From assembly GCA_046727715.1 (NCBI GenBank), contig JBKPDC010000089.1, forward strand, positions 1 through 24,924: 24,924 nucleotides of DNA, written 5' to 3'. The notes below the pieces were generated by a model. That model did not search any database and was not told the origin of the DNA. It was given only the letters and a program-made list of their open reading frames with translations. A program made the position numbers and the translations under genes. This DNA is from CAVQLX01 sp046727715 (GTDB lineage Bacteria > Desulfobacterota > Binatia > DP-6). Within the stretch, counting starts at the first letter, position 1. Every line of letters starts with the position of its first letter. Shown here in pieces: positions 22,911 through 24,924 of the stretch.

Positions 22911-24328
22911 GGTGGCGGCCGCTGGTCGCCGTCGTGCTGGCCGCGCTCCTCGCCGTCCCGCCGGGCGTGCTCGCCAAGAAGGGCGACGGGGGCGAGCGCG
23001 ATCTCGGCCGCCGCTTCCTCTTGGAGGCGCGCTCGCAGCTCCCGCTGGCGGAGGATCCGGCGCTCACGGAGTACGTGGAGGATCTCGGCAGGCGGCTCGT
23101 CGCCGCCCTGGGGCCGCAGGAGTTCGACTACCGGTTCTTCGTCATCGAGAGCCCGGTCCTGAACGCCTTCGCGGTGCCGGGGGGCTACGTCTTCCTGTTC
23201 ACGGGGCTGATCGCCCGCGCCAGCACGGAGGACGAGATCGTCGGCGTGCTCGGGCACGAGATCGGGCACTGCCACGCGCACCACATCGTGCGCCTGCAGC
23301 AGGCCGGCACGATGTGGACGGTGGCGGGGCTGCTCGGGATGCTGCTGGCGGCGGTCAACCCGGTGCTCGCTGCCGGGGCGCTCGCCGCGGCGCAGACCGC
23401 CCAGCTCAAGTACTCGCGTGACTTCGAGCAGGAGGCCGACTACCTGGGGCTTCGCACCGCCACCGACGCGGGGTACGATCCGCAGGCGCTGACGGCGTTC
23501 TTCAAGCAGCTGCTCGTCGAGCAACGCGTGAATCCCGCGGGCGTGCCGCCATACATGCTGTCGCATCCGATCACCGAGGATCGCGTGGCGAACGCCGACA
23601 GTGTCATCCGCTCGCGCGGGCTCAAGACCCCGCCGGGCCGCCCCAAGGCCAGCCCGGAGTTTCTCGAGGCGAAGGCGGTGGCGATGGCGGTCGACGGACC
23701 GCCCGACGTCGTGATCGCCCAATATCGGCGGCGAGCGGAGGAGAAGCCGGACGACGCGGAACGCCAGTTCCTGCTCGGCCGGGTCTATCAGGCGGCCGGG
23801 AAGCCGGAGCCCGCCCGCGTCGCGCTCGAGCGCGCCCGCGATCTCGGGTATGGCAGCCGGGTCGACCGCTCGCTCGGTGCCGCCTACGTGGCGCTCAAGC
23901 AGCCCGACAAGGCGGTGAGCACGCTCGAGGTTTACCTGGGGACGACACCGAACGACGGCTGGGCGCATCTCCAGCTGGGCAAGGCGTTCGCGGATCAGAG
24001 TAAGCCCGACGAGGCGTTGCGCGAGTACCAGCGGGCGCTGCGGCTCGACACCGATCTCGACGAGGCGCATCGGCTGCTCGGTATGTCGCTCGGACGCAAG
24101 GGTGATCAGGCGCATGGCTTCTACCAGCTGGGCACCGCGGCGCTGCTGCGGGGCGAGCTCGAGCAGGCGTATAGCCTCTACGACCGGGCGCGCCCGCTGC
24201 TCGCGGAAGGGACCGCCGAGCGCGCCGAGGTGGATGCGACGCTCGACGAGCTGGAGCCCCTGGTCCGTGACCGCGCCCGCGAGCGCGCCGCCCAGAACCG
24301 GCGGCGCGGCGCGGCGCCGGGCCCGTAG
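22907..24328 (+). CDS. Periplasmic M48 metalloprotease with TPR repeats (BepA-like)
   Basis: The ATG at 22907 overlaps the hemB stop; the frame is open upstream, but this start gives a signal peptide (PLVAVVLAALLAVPPGVLA). The 473-residue protein has an M48 domain with the zinc motif HEIGH (117-121) and a third ligand probably E174 in FEQEAD. A hydrophobic stretch (136-166) lies between them, as in BepA. It also has the substrate-cleft segment NAFAVPGGYVFLFTGL (86-101). From about 280 to 440 lie four or five TPR units (for example AHLQLGKAFADQSKPDEALREYQRAL). BepA of E. coli degrades or assists stalled LptD and BAM substrates in the outer membrane. A similar quality-control role is likely here. 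Its coupling to a haem operon is unusual; the protein ends in an Arg-rich tail. Confidence 0.9.
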   Translation: MRWRPLVAVVLAALLAVPPGVLAKKGDGGERDLGRRFLLEARSQLPLAEDPALTEYVEDLGRRLVAALGPQEFDYRFFVIESPVLNAFAVPGGYVFLFTGLIARASTEDEIVGVLGHEIGHCHAHHIVRLQQAGTMWTVAGLLGMLLAAVNPVLAAGALAAAQTAQLKYSRDFEQEADYLGLRTATDAGYDPQALTAFFKQLLVEQRVNPAGVPPYMLSHPITEDRVANADSVIRSRGLKTPPGRPKASPEFLEAKAVAMAVDGPPDVVIAQYRRRAEEKPDDAERQFLLGRVYQAAGKPEPARVALERARDLGYGSRVDRSLGAAYVALKQPDKAVSTLEVYLGTTPNDGWAHLQLGKAFADQSKPDEALREYQRALRLDTDLDEAHRLLGMSLGRKGDQAHGFYQLGTAALLRGELEQAYSLYDRARPLLAEGTAERAEVDATLDELEPLVRDRARERAAQNRRRGAAPGP

Positions 24329-24332
24329 AAGG

Positions 24333-24604
24333 CCGACCCGAGACTCCGTCTCGGGTCGGAACGGGAGGCGAGCATGCAGCGTCCGGTGGATTCAGGCGAA
24401 CGCCATGCCGCGGCCGGCAAGGCCGCCGCGGCAGAACGAGCAGGGAGTCGTTCGCGGAGACAGTGGTGCACGCCAATTCCCCGCGGTCCCCGATCCTGCT
24501 CACGTACGCCGCGCCGGCTTTGCCGGCCGCGGTACGACGTACGCCTCCTCCGACGACGGGGACTCTTGCTGTCCGGTCCCGACCCGAGACGAAGTCTCGG
24601 GTCG
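24333..24604. repeat. Palindrome-bounded repeat element, long copy
   Basis: This is the second copy of the element at 14068-14218, in the same orientation and again starting a few bases after a stop codon. The left hairpin has arms CCGACCCGAGAC (24333-24344) and GTCTCGGGTCGG (24348-24359) around TCC. The right hairpin has arms CGACCCGAGAC (24580-24590) and GTCTCGGGTCG (24594-24604) around GAA. The subterminal blocks GGAACGGGAGGC (24358-24369) and AGCATGCAGCGT (24371-24382) match the short copy exactly. The interior is about 120 bases longer and contains an extra 13-base inverted repeat, CCGCGGCCGGCAA (24408-24420) against 24520-24532. It encodes no recognisable protein and occupies nearly the whole intergenic gap. 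Confidence 0.87.
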
Positions 24605-24618
24605 TTCTGGTAGCTGCC

Positions 24619-24924
24619 GTGCGCAGCAAGGGTCGCCCGTACCGGCGGCTCGAGGTGGAGGGGTTCGAGATCCTGGTCGGCAAGGGCGACGCGGAGAACG
24701 ATCGCCTCACCTTCGAGGTTGCCGCGCCCCACGACTGGTGGTTGCACGTCGCGGGGTACTCCGGCAGCCACGTCGTGGTGCGGAATCCGGACGACCTGGC
24801 CGAGCTCCCGCGTCCCGTGTTGCAGCGCGCCGCCGAGCTGGCGGCCTGGCATTCGAAGGCGCGCGACGCCGGCAAGGTCGAGGTCCACGTCTGCCGGGTG
24901 GCCGACGTCTCGAAGCCGCGCGGC
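24619..24924 (+). CDS. Standalone NFACT-R (DUF814) domain protein, 3' end cut by window
   Basis: The open frame from GTG 24619 reads to the window end (102 codons). It shows the NFACT-R signature: GRPYRRLEVEGFEILVGKG, AENDRLTF, DWWLHVAGYSGSHVVVR, AAELAAWHSKAR, and VADVSKPRG at the edge. In RqcH/Rqc2 and fibronectin-binding-like proteins this domain follows NFACT-N and binds RNA in ribosome-associated quality control. Here it begins at once with NFACT-R, so it is the standalone form, probably missing only 10-25 residues beyond the window. No ribosome-binding site is seen; the repeat element ends 14 bases before the GTG. Its function as an isolated domain is not established. Confidence 0.82.
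   Translation, partial: MRSKGRPYRRLEVEGFEILVGKGDAENDRLTFEVAAPHDWWLHVAGYSGSHVVVRNPDDLAELPRPVLQRAAELAAWHSKARDAGKVEVHVCRVADVSKPRG

Noticed and set aside
24374..24613. Open frame of 79 codons inside the long repeat copy
   Set aside because: It is not present in the short copy, has no family resemblance and reads through the hairpin end.

Overview
The window is high-GC (visibly about 70%) chromosomal DNA from a Gram-negative bacterium. It has outer-membrane lipoproteins, an LPS-type glycosyltransferase, a CarD/CdnL regulator, a DUF1844-htrA pair, and a compact cluster ccsA-like/hemA/hemC/cobA-hemD/hemB. This combination is typical of the old Deltaproteobacteria (Desulfobacterota, Myxococcota, Binatota and relatives). 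A GC-rich soil lineage such as Binatota fits best, but that placement is inference, because no rRNA or tRNA gene is present. Coding is dense, and many neighbouring genes overlap by the 4 bases ATGA or GTGA.

Layout. (1) 1-3406: the 3' end of an amidohydrolase, then an acyl-CoA module (crotonase, acyl-CoA synthetase, second crotonase lacking both catalytic glutamates) and a 39-residue desulforedoxin-like iron protein. (2) 3469-5722: rsmD, coaD and a class I aminotransferase, closed by a bidirectional terminator. (3) 5805-6271, minus strand: two tandem paralogous Braun-type (Lpp-like) alanine-zipper lipoproteins, followed by about 360 non-coding bases that may hold a structured RNA. (4) carD with a clear promoter. 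(5) 7248-9059, minus strand: a cysK-larE pair for sulfur metabolism, divergent from a GT9 glycosyltransferase. (6) 10006-15057: a promoter and the run DUF1844-htrA-tsaD-rsmA, then a palindrome-bounded repeat and mutM. (7) 15206-16591: a secreted MltD-like lytic transglycosylase with LysM. (8) 16669-24328: a tetrapyrrole operon (precorrin-2 dehydrogenase, CcsA/HemX-like membrane protein, hemA, hemC, cobA-hemD fusion, hemB) with a periplasmic M48-TPR protease translationally coupled to its end. (9) A second, longer copy of the repeat and a standalone NFACT-R (DUF814) gene cut by the window end.

How the genes work together. Region 8 supplies the enzymes from glutamyl-tRNA to uroporphyrinogen III except HemL, and branches to siroheme through CobA and the Met8-like enzyme. 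HtrA, the BepA-like protease, the lytic transglycosylase and the Lpp-like proteins all serve the cell envelope. RsmA, RsmD, TsaD and NFACT-R serve ribosome and translation quality.

No mobile-element enzyme, CRISPR array or defence system was found. The least explained items are the two-copy palindrome-bounded repeat (14068-14218 and 24333-24604), the Lpp-like pair with a core cysteine at the same heptad position in both, the crotonase without catalytic glutamates, the cysK-larE pairing, and a shared -10-like pattern TAGYRT upstream of three transcription units.
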